Shown here piece by piece: positions 53,654 to 63,114 of a DNA stretch of 64,000 nt. The number at the start of each line of letters is the position of its first letter. Position 1 is the first letter of the stretch. The stretch covers positions 62,001 to 126,000 of the forward strand of contig NZ_JACHOR010000002.1 in assembly GCF_014199945.1 (NCBI RefSeq), given 5' to 3'. The notes beneath the pieces were generated by a model, which had not been told where the DNA came from, searched no databases, and was given only the letters and a program-made list of their open reading frames with translations. Source of the DNA: Brevundimonas variabilis (GTDB lineage: Bacteria > Pseudomonadota > Alphaproteobacteria > Caulobacterales > Caulobacteraceae). A program made the translations under genes and the position numbers.

Positions 53654-53770
53654 GGCACTCTCCTCAACGAACGCCCCCCGGCCGGAATAAAAGCAGGGAG
53701 GGAGCCCAACCGCACCGGACGGCATCCGGTGCGGCAGGCATCACCCTAGCGACGATTTAATCACGGCCTT

Positions 53771-56464
53771 TCAGCGGCGCCACCAGCCCCGCTTGGGTTT
53801 TTCCGGCGGAGCGGCGATCTGCGCCGGGTCGCTGGCAATAATCGCGGACAGGTCGGCTTCAGGCTTCGGTGCCGGAACGACCTCGGCCAGAACGGCCGGA
53901 ACGGGCTCGGCGTCTGTCGGGAGCTCGACTTCGGCTGCCGCTTCTTCCGCCGCTTCCGCCGGTGTCACGTCCAGTTCGACCGCAACAGCAGCAGGCTCGG
54001 CCTCGTTGGGCTCGATCGCCGTGTCCAGATCCGTCTCCACCGCGGCCGAAGCCGAGGCAGGCTTGCGGCGGACACGACGGCGCTGGGGCTCGGCGGCGAT
54101 GACCGGAGCCGCATCAACGTCCGCCGTGGCCATCACAGCCATCGGAGTGTCGGGCGAGCCGTCAGTCGGCATGCCTTCGTTGGTTGCCCGGGCCTCGACC
54201 TTCAGATCATGCGGCTGGGCCCGTTCGCCACGGCCGCGACCGCGACGGCGACGCCGCGAGCGGCCGCCTTCACGATCACCGGCTGTCTCACCATCGGGAC
54301 GCTCGCCCACCCATTCCTCGGCCTCGCGAGGCTCTGATGAGGTTGCCTCCATGGCGGTCGCGGGTCCACGTTCGGCACGTGGTACCGGGTTGATCGGGTC
54401 GAACCAGACGTAGGGATCATCGAGCGACGGCGTGCGACCGCGAACCCAGAAGAATGCGCCGGAACCCTCGCTGCCATCCTCGCGGACACGGCGACCGCCA
54501 CGGCGACCACGACGGCGGCGGCGGCCGGCTTCGGAATCGTCGTCGTCTTCCGACGACGGGGCCACCGTCGTGTCGGCGGCGTCCGGAGCACGCAAGGGTG
54601 CCTCTTCGTCGCGACGTCCACCACGGCGGCGGCGCTTGCGGCCGCGTCCGCCACCGTCGCCGTCATGACGCTCGGCACGGTCGCGAGGCTGGTCGTCGTC
54701 AGCGTCCTCGCGATCACGATCGTCGCGGTCGAGGAAGGCTTCGTCCTCGTCGTCGTCCTCGATGATTTCGTCGTCATCGTCGTCATCGGCATAGGCGCTG
54801 TCGTCGAAGTCGTCGTGGAGGTCGGGCAGGCTGATCGCCGGTTCGGCGGGTACGAAGTCCTCGTTGGTCTCGGTGCGCTCGATGGCGTGTTCGTTCTGGG
54901 CCAGGCGGTCATCGATCTGGACGATCACCGCAAGCCCGCGCTGCCTGAGCATCCGCTCCAGATAGTCACGCTTGTGGTTGAGGATGTAGAGCGCCACCAC
55001 GCTCGACACGCGCAGGACGATGCAGCCCGCGCCGTTCTTGCCCGCCTCGATATCGACGGCGCGCAGGGTCATCAGCGAGGCCGATTCCGCCGAGCGGATG
55101 CGACCGGCACCCTGGCAGTGCGGGCAGACTTCGGTGGCGCCTTCCAGCACGCCGAGACGGCGCCGCTGACGGCTGATTTCCATCAGGCCGAAGCCGGAAA
55201 TCTTGCCCATCTGGATGCGGGCCCGATCATGGCTCAGGGCATCCTTGAGGATCTTCTCGACGGTCCGGTTATTCTTGGACTCGTCCATGTCGATGAAGTC
55301 GATGACCACCAGACCGGCGAGGTCGCGCAGACGAAGCTGACGCGCAGCCTCGACGGCAGCTTCGGAGTTGGTCTTGAAGGCCGTGGCCTCGACATTGCGC
55401 TCCTTGGTCGCCTTGCCCGAGTTGACGTCGATGGCCACCAGGGCCTCGGTCTGGTTGATCACCAGATAGCCGCCGGACTTGAGAGGGACGACCGGCTGGT
55501 GGATCTGCGTCAGCAGTTCCTCGATGCCGTTGGCGGCAAACAGCGGCTTCGATCCCTGATAGAGATGCACCTTCTTGGCCTGGGAGGGCATCAGGACGCG
55601 CATGAAGTCGCGCGCCTCCTTGAAGCCCTCGATCCCCTCGACCTGGATGCCGTCGAAATCCTTGTCGAACATGTCGCGGACGGCACGACGGACGAGGTTC
55701 TCTTCCTCGTAGATCAGGGAGGGCGCGTGGCTGGCCAGGGTGGTTTCGCGAATGGTTTCCCACAGACGCAGCAGATATTCGTAGTCGCGGCTGATCTCGG
55801 CCTTGGTGCGCTTGGCTCCGGCGGTCCGGATGATCAGGCCCATGCCGCGCGGGACGTCCAGGGCGGCGGCGGCGGCCTTGAGGCGCTTGCGGTCCGTGGC
55901 CTGGGTGATCTTGCGGGAGATGCCGCCACCCTTGCCGGTATTGGGCATCAGCACGCAGTAGCGACCGGCGAGGGAGAGCCAAGTGGTCAGGGCCGCACCC
56001 TTGCCGCCACGCTCGTCCTTGACGACCTGGACCAGAAGGATCTGGCGGCGCTTGATGACGTCCTGGATCTTGTAGCGCCGCATCAGGCGACGCTTGAGGC
56101 GTTCCTCCTCCGCCAGACCGCCCTCGGACTCGCCGTCATCCGAATCGCGAATGGCGGACTCGTCCTGATCGTCCTCGGCCGAGTTCGCCTCGGCCATGAT
56201 GGCGTCGCGATCCGCAGCGGGGATCTGGTAGTAGTCGGGGTGGATTTCGTTGAAGGCGAGGAAGCCGTGGCGATTGCCGCCATACTCGACGAAGGCGGCC
56301 TGCAGGCTGGGTTCTACACGGGTGACCTTGGCGAGGTAGATGTTGCCGCGGAGTTGGCGTTTGGTCTTCGACTCGAAGTCGAACTCCTCAACCTGGCGTC
56401 CGTCCACGATGGCGACACGCGTTTCCTCGGCGTGCGCTGCATCGATCAGCATGGTCTTTGACAT
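53771..56464 (-). CDS. rne: Ribonuclease E
   Basis: The endonuclease core of the RNA degradosome, 897 residues. The S1 domain (residues about 35-175) is interrupted by an acidic insert (EDDQDESAIRDSDDGESEGG), as in alphaproteobacteria. Catalytic Asp residues lie in ALVAIDVNSGKAT and VVIDFIDMDESKNN. The zinc-link is CPHCQGAG near residue 450. The C-terminal half is disordered, with an Asp/Glu block, Arg/Gly-rich RNA-binding blocks and an Ala/Pro/Glu region. It ends EKPKRGWWRR, which fits the GWW motif that binds PNPase in Caulobacter. The leader is long (see 56465-56925). Confidence 0.96.
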   Translation of the reverse strand: MSKTMLIDAAHAEETRVAIVDGRQVEEFDFESKTKRQLRGNIYLAKVTRVEPSLQAAFVEYGGNRHGFLAFNEIHPDYYQIPAADRDAIMAEANSAEDDQDESAIRDSDDGESEGGLAEEERLKRRLMRRYKIQDVIKRRQILLVQVVKDERGGKGAALTTWLSLAGRYCVLMPNTGKGGGISRKITQATDRKRLKAAAAALDVPRGMGLIIRTAGAKRTKAEISRDYEYLLRLWETIRETTLASHAPSLIYEEENLVRRAVRDMFDKDFDGIQVEGIEGFKEARDFMRVLMPSQAKKVHLYQGSKPLFAANGIEELLTQIHQPVVPLKSGGYLVINQTEALVAIDVNSGKATKERNVEATAFKTNSEAAVEAARQLRLRDLAGLVVIDFIDMDESKNNRTVEKILKDALSHDRARIQMGKISGFGLMEISRQRRRLGVLEGATEVCPHCQGAGRIRSAESASLMTLRAVDIEAGKNGAGCIVLRVSSVVALYILNHKRDYLERMLRQRGLAVIVQIDDRLAQNEHAIERTETNEDFVPAEPAISLPDLHDDFDDSAYADDDDDDEIIEDDDEDEAFLDRDDRDREDADDDQPRDRAERHDGDGGGRGRKRRRRGGRRDEEAPLRAPDAADTTVAPSSEDDDDSEAGRRRRRGRRGGRRVREDGSEGSGAFFWVRGRTPSLDDPYVWFDPINPVPRAERGPATAMEATSSEPREAEEWVGERPDGETAGDREGGRSRRRRRGRGRGERAQPHDLKVEARATNEGMPTDGSPDTPMAVMATADVDAAPVIAAEPQRRRVRRKPASASAAVETDLDTAIEPNEAEPAAVAVELDVTPAEAAEEAAAEVELPTDAEPVPAVLAEVVPAPKPEADLSAIIASDPAQIAAPPEKPKRGWWRR

Positions 56465-56925
56465 GGATTACTTCTCTCTGGCGCGCTCTGCCGGACCCAG
56501 CATGTGGGGTCGGGGCGGCTCGCCGAACGGGATGAAGGGCAGGCGCAGGCGTCATCCCGCCGCGGATCGCGGCAATGGCCATGTCAGGCCGTTCGGGAGC
56601 GCAGGCGATGGAGCCCATGGGTTAGGTCTGTCCTGGACCCGACGCGCCAGACAAGGGCAGGCGGCGTGGATGGGCCCGGTTCTTCGAATCGCCCGTTCAG
56701 AACGGATCGACCCTCGGATGCGTGAAACTCAGTGCCAATGACCAGAATGCGCTGGAGCCGATCAGATCGGGAGCTGCGCAGGTCCGTGACATTCAAAGCA
56801 TAGTCACGCCGCCGCGAAAATGAAAGGGCCCTACAGGGTATGGCTCAGGTTAATGCCAAATTCTGTCGCGGCTTAACCCAATCCCAATCACGTTCGTTGA
56901 TGATGATGCCAACCAATAAAGGTGG
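56465..56925. promoter_or_regulatory. Divergent rne/amiC intergenic region with long rne leader
   Basis: This 461-nt gap carries no gene. On the minus strand TTTCAT (56825-56820) and CTATGC (56803-56798) are separated by 16 nt and could be the rne promoter. This would give a leader of about 330 nt. Long rne leaders are sites of RNase E feedback cleavage in other bacteria. The plus-strand promoter of amiC should lie near 56840-56920, where the sequence becomes AT-rich. Confidence 0.45.
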
Positions 56926-56937
56926 GTGTCCGTCAGA

Positions 56938-58152
56938 ATGTACGGTGTGTCGCGTTTCGAACTGTCCCGCTGGGGCGTCCGTGAGTGGTCGATGACGGCG
57001 CTCGCGCTCGTCGTCGTGTTTACCGTTCTGCTGCTCGGCGGGCGCGGGCTGGCCGCGGGGGCAGTCGGCGAGGTCCTGGGCGTTCGCTTCGGCGGGGATG
57101 CCGAGCGCACGCGTATCGTGGTCGACCTGGACCGTTCGGCGCGTGGACAGGTGATCGAGACGGGTGCGGACGGCAAGGTCGTGCTGACCCTGACGGGTGT
57201 TGCGCCGGGGCGCGGGCTGGACGGCAACGGATCGGGTCTGGTCCGTGGGTATCAGGTCATTCCGGTCGGAACGGCTTCGCGTGTCCGGTTCGACCTGGCC
57301 CGTAATGCCAACATCGAGCGTCGCTTCTTGCTGCCGCCGGGCGATGGAGTGGCACACTATCGGTATGTCGTGGATCTGAAGGCCACGGGTACGGCACCCG
57401 TCGCAGCCCGGCCGATGGCCCCGCGCGCAGAGACCCGCCGTGCCGAAAGACCCCTCATCGTCATCGACGCCGGGCATGGCGGACGTGATCCGGGGGCCCG
57501 CGGAGCCCAGAACAACGAAAGCGCCATCACTCTGGCGGCAGCGCAGCAGCTGAAACGAGAGCTCGAGCGGACCAACCGCTATCGGGTAAGGCTGACGCGC
57601 GAGAGCGACGTTTATGTCGACCTGAACCGGCGGGTGCGCATCGCGCGCGACGCCGAGGCGGATCTGTTCATCTCCCTGCACGCCGACGCCGGCGCCGACC
57701 CGGCAACGCGGGGAGCCAGCGTCTACACGCTGTCGGAGCAGGGGGCGAACCGGGCTGTCCGCGAGGTCACCCGGTCCACGAACTGGCACCGTGACCTGCA
57801 TCTGCCCGGGCGCGACCCGTCGGTGGACCGCATCCTGCTGGACATGACCCAGCGCGCCACCCAGAACCGCTCGGCCCAGTTTGCACGGGTCCTGCTGACC
57901 CATATCGAGGCCATGGATCATCCGTTGCTGCGTCGCAGCCATCGCGATGCAGGCCTGGCTGTCCTGCTGGCTCCCGATGTGCCTGCAGTCCTGCTGGAAA
58001 TGGGTTTCATCACCAATCCTGACGACGAGCGCGCCCTGGCCGACGAACGTCGCCGCCGCCGCCTGATGCAGGCTGTCGCGCAGGGGATCGACCGGTATTT
58101 CCGCGAGCCGGGTGCCCCCGTCGTGATGGCCTCGATGGGCGGGCCTGGCTGA
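56938..58152 (+). CDS. amiC: N-acetylmuramoyl-L-alanine amidase AmiC
   Basis: A periplasmic amidase that splits septal peptidoglycan during cell separation. A signal sequence (MTALALVVVFTVLLLGGRGLAAG) is followed by an AMIN domain (residues about 45-145, GVRFGGDAERTRIVVDLDRS). The Amidase_3 domain has zinc ligands in VIDAGHGGRDPGARG, ESAITLAAAQQL and LFISLHADA, and the catalytic Glu in LLEMGFITNP. ATG 56938 gives 404 residues; GTG 56926 is also possible because no ribosome binding site is ideally spaced. It precedes the PBP1A gene by 113 nt, so both may act in the same wall-remodelling unit. Confidence 0.93.
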   Translation: MYGVSRFELSRWGVREWSMTALALVVVFTVLLLGGRGLAAGAVGEVLGVRFGGDAERTRIVVDLDRSARGQVIETGADGKVVLTLTGVAPGRGLDGNGSGLVRGYQVIPVGTASRVRFDLARNANIERRFLLPPGDGVAHYRYVVDLKATGTAPVAARPMAPRAETRRAERPLIVIDAGHGGRDPGARGAQNNESAITLAAAQQLKRELERTNRYRVRLTRESDVYVDLNRRVRIARDAEADLFISLHADAGADPATRGASVYTLSEQGANRAVREVTRSTNWHRDLHLPGRDPSVDRILLDMTQRATQNRSAQFARVLLTHIEAMDHPLLRRSHRDAGLAVLLAPDVPAVLLEMGFITNPDDERALADERRRRRLMQAVAQGIDRYFREPGAPVVMASMGGPG

Positions 58153-58265
58153 GGCTTTGACGCGTTGCAAAATATTCCGCTGACCACGCGTCCGTCGAAC
58201 AGGCTCTAGGCGCGATCAACGGCGCGCGTTACACCCTGCCTCGACGTCGTCTCGTGGAGTGCCGG

Positions 58266-60695
58266 GTGAAGATTGCCGAACGCTGGTTCGTGATGGCCGG
58301 AATTGGTCTGCTGGGCGCGATTGCCCTGGCCGGGCTGGTGGTGGCTGTCTATGCGGCCTGGCTGTTTCACGACCTCCCCGATGCCACGGACCTGGCCGAC
58401 TATCGCCCGCCGACCGCGACGCGGGTCTATGCCGGAGACGGTACTCTGATCGGCGAGTTCTCCGACGAACGCCGGATTTACGTCACCTATGAACAGATCC
58501 CGGAGCCGGTGATCCAGGCCTTTCTGGCCTCCGAAGACCGCAATTTCTTCAACCATGGCGGCATCGACGTGTCCGGGCTGGGCCGTGCCATGTTCCGCAA
58601 TGTGTTCAACGTCGTGTCGGGACGGCGTCTGGAGGGTGGATCCACCATCACCCAGCAGGTGGCCAAGAACGTCCTGCTGACCAATGAATCGACCCTCAGC
58701 CGCAAGCTGAAGGAGGCGATCCTGTCCTCAAGGCTTGAGGCGACCCTGTCGAAGGAACAGATCCTCGAACTGTATCTGAACGAGATTTTCCTCGGTTACC
58801 GATCGTTCGGCGTGGCTTCGGCGGCCTACAACTATTTCGGCAAGTCGCTCGAGCAGCTGCGTCCCGACGAGGCGGCATTCCTCGCGGCCCTGCCCAAGGG
58901 GCCGAACAACTATCATCCCAAACGCTATCCCGAGCGCGCGAAACAGCGTCGCGACTGGGTGCTGGGCGAGATGGAGCAGAGCCGGTTCATCACCAGTGCC
59001 GAGCTGATCGCCGCCCGCGCGCGGCCGCTTGTGACCCAGGACGCGCCCCGCCGGGCCCAGTATCAGGATGCGGATTTCTTCGTTGAGGAGGCCCGGCGTC
59101 AGGCACGGGCAAACCCGGACTTTGGCGATCAGCTGAATGCGGGCGGCTTCTACATGCGCACCACACTCGATCCGACGCTTCAGACCGCGGCCCGTGATGC
59201 GCTGATGAAAGGGCTCGAGAACTACGACCGTCGTCACGGCTGGCGCGGGGGTTGGGGCACGACGGACTTTGCGGCCGGCTGGCAGGCGGACGCCCTAAAA
59301 CAGACGCGTCCGCCAGAGCGACGTGCTTGGGAGGCTGCGGCCGTCGACAGCGTGGCCGGCAACAATGTGCGCATCGTCACGGCCCGCGAGGGCAGGACCG
59401 GCAGTCTGGTGGTCGAGGATGCTGCCTGGGCCAATGCCAATCGCCAGCTCAAGCGTGGCGACCTGATCTTCGTCGAGCCACGCGGCAACCAGTTCCTGCT
59501 GAAACAGGTCCCGCGGGTGAACGGAGCCCTGGTCGCGATCGAACCGCAGTCGGGTCGTGTCCTGGCGATGGTCGGCGGCTATTCCTATGCCCTGTCCAGC
59601 TTCAACCGCGCGACCCAGGCCCAGCGCCAGCCGGGCTCGGCCTTCAAACCCTTTGTCTATGCTGCGGCGCTAGAGGGGGATTTCACCCCGGCGTCGATCG
59701 TGCTGGATGCGCCGATCAGCTTTGCGGGCGGGGCCAATGGTGGCCGCTGGACGCCCGAGAACTACAGCCGCGAGTATTACGGCCCGCAGACCCTGCGTCG
59801 TGGCCTGGAGCTGTCACGCAATGTCATGACGGTCCGTCTGGCCCAGGCCGTGGGCATGACAAATGTGGTCGAGCTGTCCAAGAAGATGGGCGTGGCCGAC
59901 AATCTGACGCCGAACCTTTCGGTGTCCCTCGGAGCCGGGGAGGTGACGCCGTATCACCTGACGGCGGCCTATGCGGCCTTTGCCAATGGTGGGCGACGGG
60001 TCGATCCCTATCTGATCGAATACGTGCAGGACCGCGACGGGGAGACCATCTATCGGGCGGATCCTCGCAACTGCCGGGCTTGTGCCCGGGGCTTCAGCGG
60101 CCAGGAATCGCCGCGTCTGGACCCACGTGGCGAACAGGTCATCGACCCGATCACGGCCTATCAGATCAGCTCGATGCTGGAAGGCGTCGTGCAGCGCGGG
60201 ACGGCGGCGAGTGCACGGGGTCTGGGCCGATGGGTCGCCGGCAAAACCGGAACGACCAACGAGTACAGGTCGGCCTGGTTCGTTGGCTATACGACCGACA
60301 TCGTCGTCGGCGTCTTCATCGGCTTTGATGACAACCGGCCGCTCGGGTCCGGCGAGACCGGCGCGACCGGGCCCGTACCGGTGTTCACCGAATTCATGCA
60401 AGTGGCGCTGAAATCGCGTCCTGCGCGACCGTTCGTCAGGCCCAGGAATGCGGTCTTCCGCACCGTGCGAGGCGTAGAGGAGGCGTTCCGTCCCGGTACC
60501 GAGCGTCAGCGCGAGGAGGAGGAGACTCCGCGCGCGCCGTCCGCTCCGTCGGGCCCGCAGAACTACAACGACGTCGTTCGTCGCGAACAGGAGGCTGCTG
60601 CGGGTGTCACAACAACGCCTTCGGCACCACCGCAGGCCGCCCCGCCGCCGCCTGCCGACAAGGAACCGGCTGAGGACTTGAGCGGGCTGTACTAA
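58266..60695 (+). CDS. mrcA: Penicillin-binding protein 1A
   Basis: A bifunctional peptidoglycan synthase of about 809 residues. One N-terminal transmembrane helix is followed by the GT51 glycosyltransferase domain with EDRNFFNHGGIDVSGLGRA and the GGSTITQQVAKN motif. An OB-like insert precedes the transpeptidase domain, whose motifs are SAFK (QPGSAFKPFVYAA), SRN (ELSRNVMTVRLA) and KTGT (VAGKTGTTNEYRS). The C-terminal tail is Pro/Ala/Glu-rich. I favour GTG 58266 because GGAG lies 6 nt upstream; GTG 58254 is the alternative. Confidence 0.95.
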   Translation: MKIAERWFVMAGIGLLGAIALAGLVVAVYAAWLFHDLPDATDLADYRPPTATRVYAGDGTLIGEFSDERRIYVTYEQIPEPVIQAFLASEDRNFFNHGGIDVSGLGRAMFRNVFNVVSGRRLEGGSTITQQVAKNVLLTNESTLSRKLKEAILSSRLEATLSKEQILELYLNEIFLGYRSFGVASAAYNYFGKSLEQLRPDEAAFLAALPKGPNNYHPKRYPERAKQRRDWVLGEMEQSRFITSAELIAARARPLVTQDAPRRAQYQDADFFVEEARRQARANPDFGDQLNAGGFYMRTTLDPTLQTAARDALMKGLENYDRRHGWRGGWGTTDFAAGWQADALKQTRPPERRAWEAAAVDSVAGNNVRIVTAREGRTGSLVVEDAAWANANRQLKRGDLIFVEPRGNQFLLKQVPRVNGALVAIEPQSGRVLAMVGGYSYALSSFNRATQAQRQPGSAFKPFVYAAALEGDFTPASIVLDAPISFAGGANGGRWTPENYSREYYGPQTLRRGLELSRNVMTVRLAQAVGMTNVVELSKKMGVADNLTPNLSVSLGAGEVTPYHLTAAYAAFANGGRRVDPYLIEYVQDRDGETIYRADPRNCRACARGFSGQESPRLDPRGEQVIDPITAYQISSMLEGVVQRGTAASARGLGRWVAGKTGTTNEYRSAWFVGYTTDIVVGVFIGFDDNRPLGSGETGATGPVPVFTEFMQVALKSRPARPFVRPRNAVFRTVRGVEEAFRPGTERQREEEETPRAPSAPSGPQNYNDVVRREQEAAAGVTTTPSAPPQAAPPPPADKEPAEDLSGLY

Positions 60696-60757
60696 CGGCC
60701 TAGTGAACCGCTCCCCTGCGGCTTACGGGCCGCGAAGAATTTCGCACGGAGATTGCG

Positions 60758-61880
60758 ATGAGACCGGATGTCGAGGCCATGAAGGCCGACATCGAGCAGA
60801 GCGTCGCTCTGCTCAGGAGGCGTCTTTGACTGGGATGTCGCCCTTCGAAAGCTCGATGAGCTGAACGCGCGGGTCGAGGACCCGACGCTTTGGAACGACC
60901 CCGATGCGGCCCAGATCGTGAGCCGCGACCGGTCGCGGCTGCAGGCCCAGATCGACACGGTGAAGGCCATGGAGGCCGAACTCGAAGACGGCGTCATGCT
61001 CTCCGAAATGGCAGAGGAGGAAGGCGACGAGGCGACGCTGGAAGAGGCGCGCGAGGCGCTTCGTGCCATCAAGGAGCGCGCAGCCCGGGCCGAGCTCGAA
61101 GCCCTGCTGTCCGGCGAGGCCGACGGCAACGATGCCTATCTCGAAGTGAACTCAGGAGCGGGTGGAACTGAGTCCAATGACTGGGCCGGGATGCTGTTGC
61201 GTATGTATACGCGCTGGGCCAAGGCGCATGGTTATGAGGTCGAGATCGAGGCCGAGGAACAGGGCGAACAGGCCGGGATCAAGTCGGCTACCATCCTGAT
61301 CAGCGGCCCCAATGCCTATGGCTGGCTGAAGTCGGAATCCGGCGTGCACCGGCTGGTGCGCATCAGCCCCTATGATGCGGCGGCCAAGCGGCACACCTCC
61401 TTCGCCTCGATCGGGGTTTCACCGGTCGTGGACGATGCAATCGTGATCGACATCAATCCGTCCGACGTGCGCACCGACACCTATCGGGCCTCGGGAGCAG
61501 GTGGGCAGCACATCAACAAGACGGACTCTGCGGTGAGGCTGACGCACGTTCCAACGAATACGGTCGTGGCCTGTCAGGCCGGACGCTCCCAGCACCAGAA
61601 CCGTGAACAGGCCTGGAAGATGCTGCGGGCAAGGCTTTACGAACTGGAGCTTCAAACCCGTGAGGCTGCCGCACAAGCCCTGGCTGACGCCAAAACCGAT
61701 ATCGGCTGGGGGCACCAGATCCGGTCCTACGTGTTGCAGCCATATCAGATGGTCAAGGATCTGCGAACGGAGGTCGAGACCTCGGATACCCAAGGGGTGC
61801 TCGATGGTGATCTGGATCAGTTCATGGGTGCAGCGCTGGCCCAGCGTGTGGGTGAAACGCGCGGATCGTCTGTCGCCTGA
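60758..61880 (+). CDS. prfB: Peptide chain release factor 2 with programmed +1 frameshift
   Basis: RF2 terminates translation at UGA and UAA. The reading frame from ATG 60758 (GGAG 6 nt upstream) runs 23 codons to CTT TGA C at 60824-60830. A +1 shift there continues as [18 protein letters not shown] to the stop at 61880, for about 373 residues. AGGAGG at 60815-60820 lies 3 nt before the CTT codon, the same spacing as the internal Shine-Dalgarno in E. coli prfB. Downstream are the GGQ motif ([19 protein letters not shown]) and the rest of the RF2 fold. The shift provides autoregulation by RF2 level. Confidence 0.96.
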
Positions 61881-61890
61881 TGCTCGGGCC

Positions 61891-61920
61891 CGCTCACTCA
61901 GGCGACTGCCTGAGTGAGCG
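61891..61920. terminator. Perfect 13-bp hairpin between prfB and bactofilin genes
   Basis: CGCTCACTCAGGC (61891-61903) and GCCTGAGTGAGCG (61908-61920) form a perfect stem with a 4-nt loop between two convergent genes. An A-run follows on the plus strand and no T-run follows on either strand, so it is not a classical intrinsic terminator. It may still mark the shared 3' boundary. Confidence 0.5.
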
Positions 61921-61934
61921 AAAAAGGGTTTAGC

Positions 61935-62507
61935 TCAGACCTTGGCACTGGGGAGCGCAGGGGCGACGGGCTTTTCTGGCTGGTAGCGGTCAGGGGCGGC
62001 CTGGGCAGGCGATGGGGCGGCGGTTGCGGGGGCCTCGCGCTTGGCCTGGATACAGCGGCCCTGGAACCACGCACCCTGTTCGACCGACAGCTGCTCCTGG
62101 GTCACGTCGCCCTCGACACGTGAGGTCGCGAACAGCTTGACCGATTTTCCGGCTACCGTGCCAGAAACCCGGCCGCGGATCTCGACGACATCGGCGGCCA
62201 CATTGCCCTCGACCGAGCCATTCTCGCCGATCACGACGCGGGCCACGCGGATGTCGCCCTTGAGCTTTCCGTCGACCTGAAGCTCGCCGCTGCCCGATAT
62301 GTTGCCTTCGTAGTTCACGCCTGCCGACAGGGTCGACAGATTGGTGGACCGTGCCGCTCCTGCCGTGCCGGCCGTGGCCGGCGCCGCGGGACGTGGCGGC
62401 TCGGCTGGCCGGGCCGTCTCCGATGGCCGATAGGGGGTCGGTTCTGGCGGGTTGGGGATGCCCAGGCCGCTGGAAGAGCCGGTCTCTGGCTTGGTCTTGT
62501 TGAACAT
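61935..62507 (-). CDS. bacA: Bactofilin
   Basis: A polymerising cytoskeletal protein of 190 residues. The central beta-helical bactofilin domain spans about residues 60-150 with the repeating pattern INYEGNISGSGELQVDGKLK-like (here GVNYEGNISGSGELQVDGKL), VVIGENGSVEGNVAADVVEI and SVKLFATSRVEGDVTQEQL. It is flanked by Pro/Ala-rich disordered tails, as usual. In Caulobacter BacA localises the stalk synthase PbpC. Many bactofilin genes neighbour an M23 peptidase; here the upstream neighbour is bcp. ATG 62507 starts the conserved MFNK N-terminus. Confidence 0.92.
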   Translation of the reverse strand: MFNKTKPETGSSSGLGIPNPPEPTPYRPSETARPAEPPRPAAPATAGTAGAARSTNLSTLSAGVNYEGNISGSGELQVDGKLKGDIRVARVVIGENGSVEGNVAADVVEIRGRVSGTVAGKSVKLFATSRVEGDVTQEQLSVEQGAWFQGRCIQAKREAPATAAPSPAQAAPDRYQPEKPVAPALPSAKV

Positions 62508-62627
62508 GATGGTCTCCACCTGTTGTCGGCCGCGCAGGCCTGACCCCGCGCATCTAAGCCACCCGGCCGACAGTTATCGGCAGGCGATGATGCATGGCAA
62601 GGCTTGGTTGCGACCGTCGCTCGTCGA

Positions 62628-63095
62628 TCAGAGGCTGCGCACGGCCTCGAGAACCTCTGCCGCATGGCCCTTGACCGAGACCTTGCGCCAGACGCGGCGA
62701 ACAATGCCGTCGCCGTCGATCAGGACCGTAGCGCGCTCGATTCCCATATAGGTCTTTCCATACATGGACTTCTCGACCCAGAAGCCGAAAGCCTCGGTGA
62801 CACCGCTGGTCTCGTCGGAGGCCAGCCGGACCTTCAGGTCATACTTGGCCTTGAACTTGTCGAGCTTCTTCACCGGGTCCTTGGAGACCCCGACGACAAT
62901 CGTGCTTAAGCCTGCGTAATCATCGGCGAGATCCGTGAAATCCTTTGCCTCATTGGTGCAGCCGGGCGTGTCGGCCTTGGGATAGAAGTACAGGACGGCA
63001 GGCTGTCCCTTCAGGGATTCAAGCGAAACGGTCGTGCCGTTGTCGGCCGGCATCTCGAATGCGGGGGCCCTGGTGCCTTCAACGATCTCGGTCAT
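62628..63095 (-). CDS. bcp: Thioredoxin-dependent peroxiredoxin Bcp (1-Cys form)
   Basis: A 155-residue peroxiredoxin that reduces hydroperoxides. The peroxidatic Cys is in PKADTPGCTNEAKDFTDL. In many Bcp proteins a resolving Cys follows five residues later (GCTxEACDF); here that position is Lys, so the enzyme belongs to the form that relies on an external thiol. The rest matches BCP (VLYFYP at the N-terminus, TYMGIERATVLIDGDGIVRR near the C-terminus). Confidence 0.93.
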   Translation of the reverse strand: MTEIVEGTRAPAFEMPADNGTTVSLESLKGQPAVLYFYPKADTPGCTNEAKDFTDLADDYAGLSTIVVGVSKDPVKKLDKFKAKYDLKVRLASDETSGVTEAFGFWVEKSMYGKTYMGIERATVLIDGDGIVRRVWRKVSVKGHAAEVLEAVRSL

Positions 63096-63114
63096 TCTGT
63101 TCTTTCTCCGCTAA

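Noticed and set aside
54665..56461. A 598-codon open frame antisense to rne
   Set aside because: It mirrors the high-GC third-codon pattern of rne on the other strand. The predicted protein has no recognisable family and rne motifs are unmistakable.
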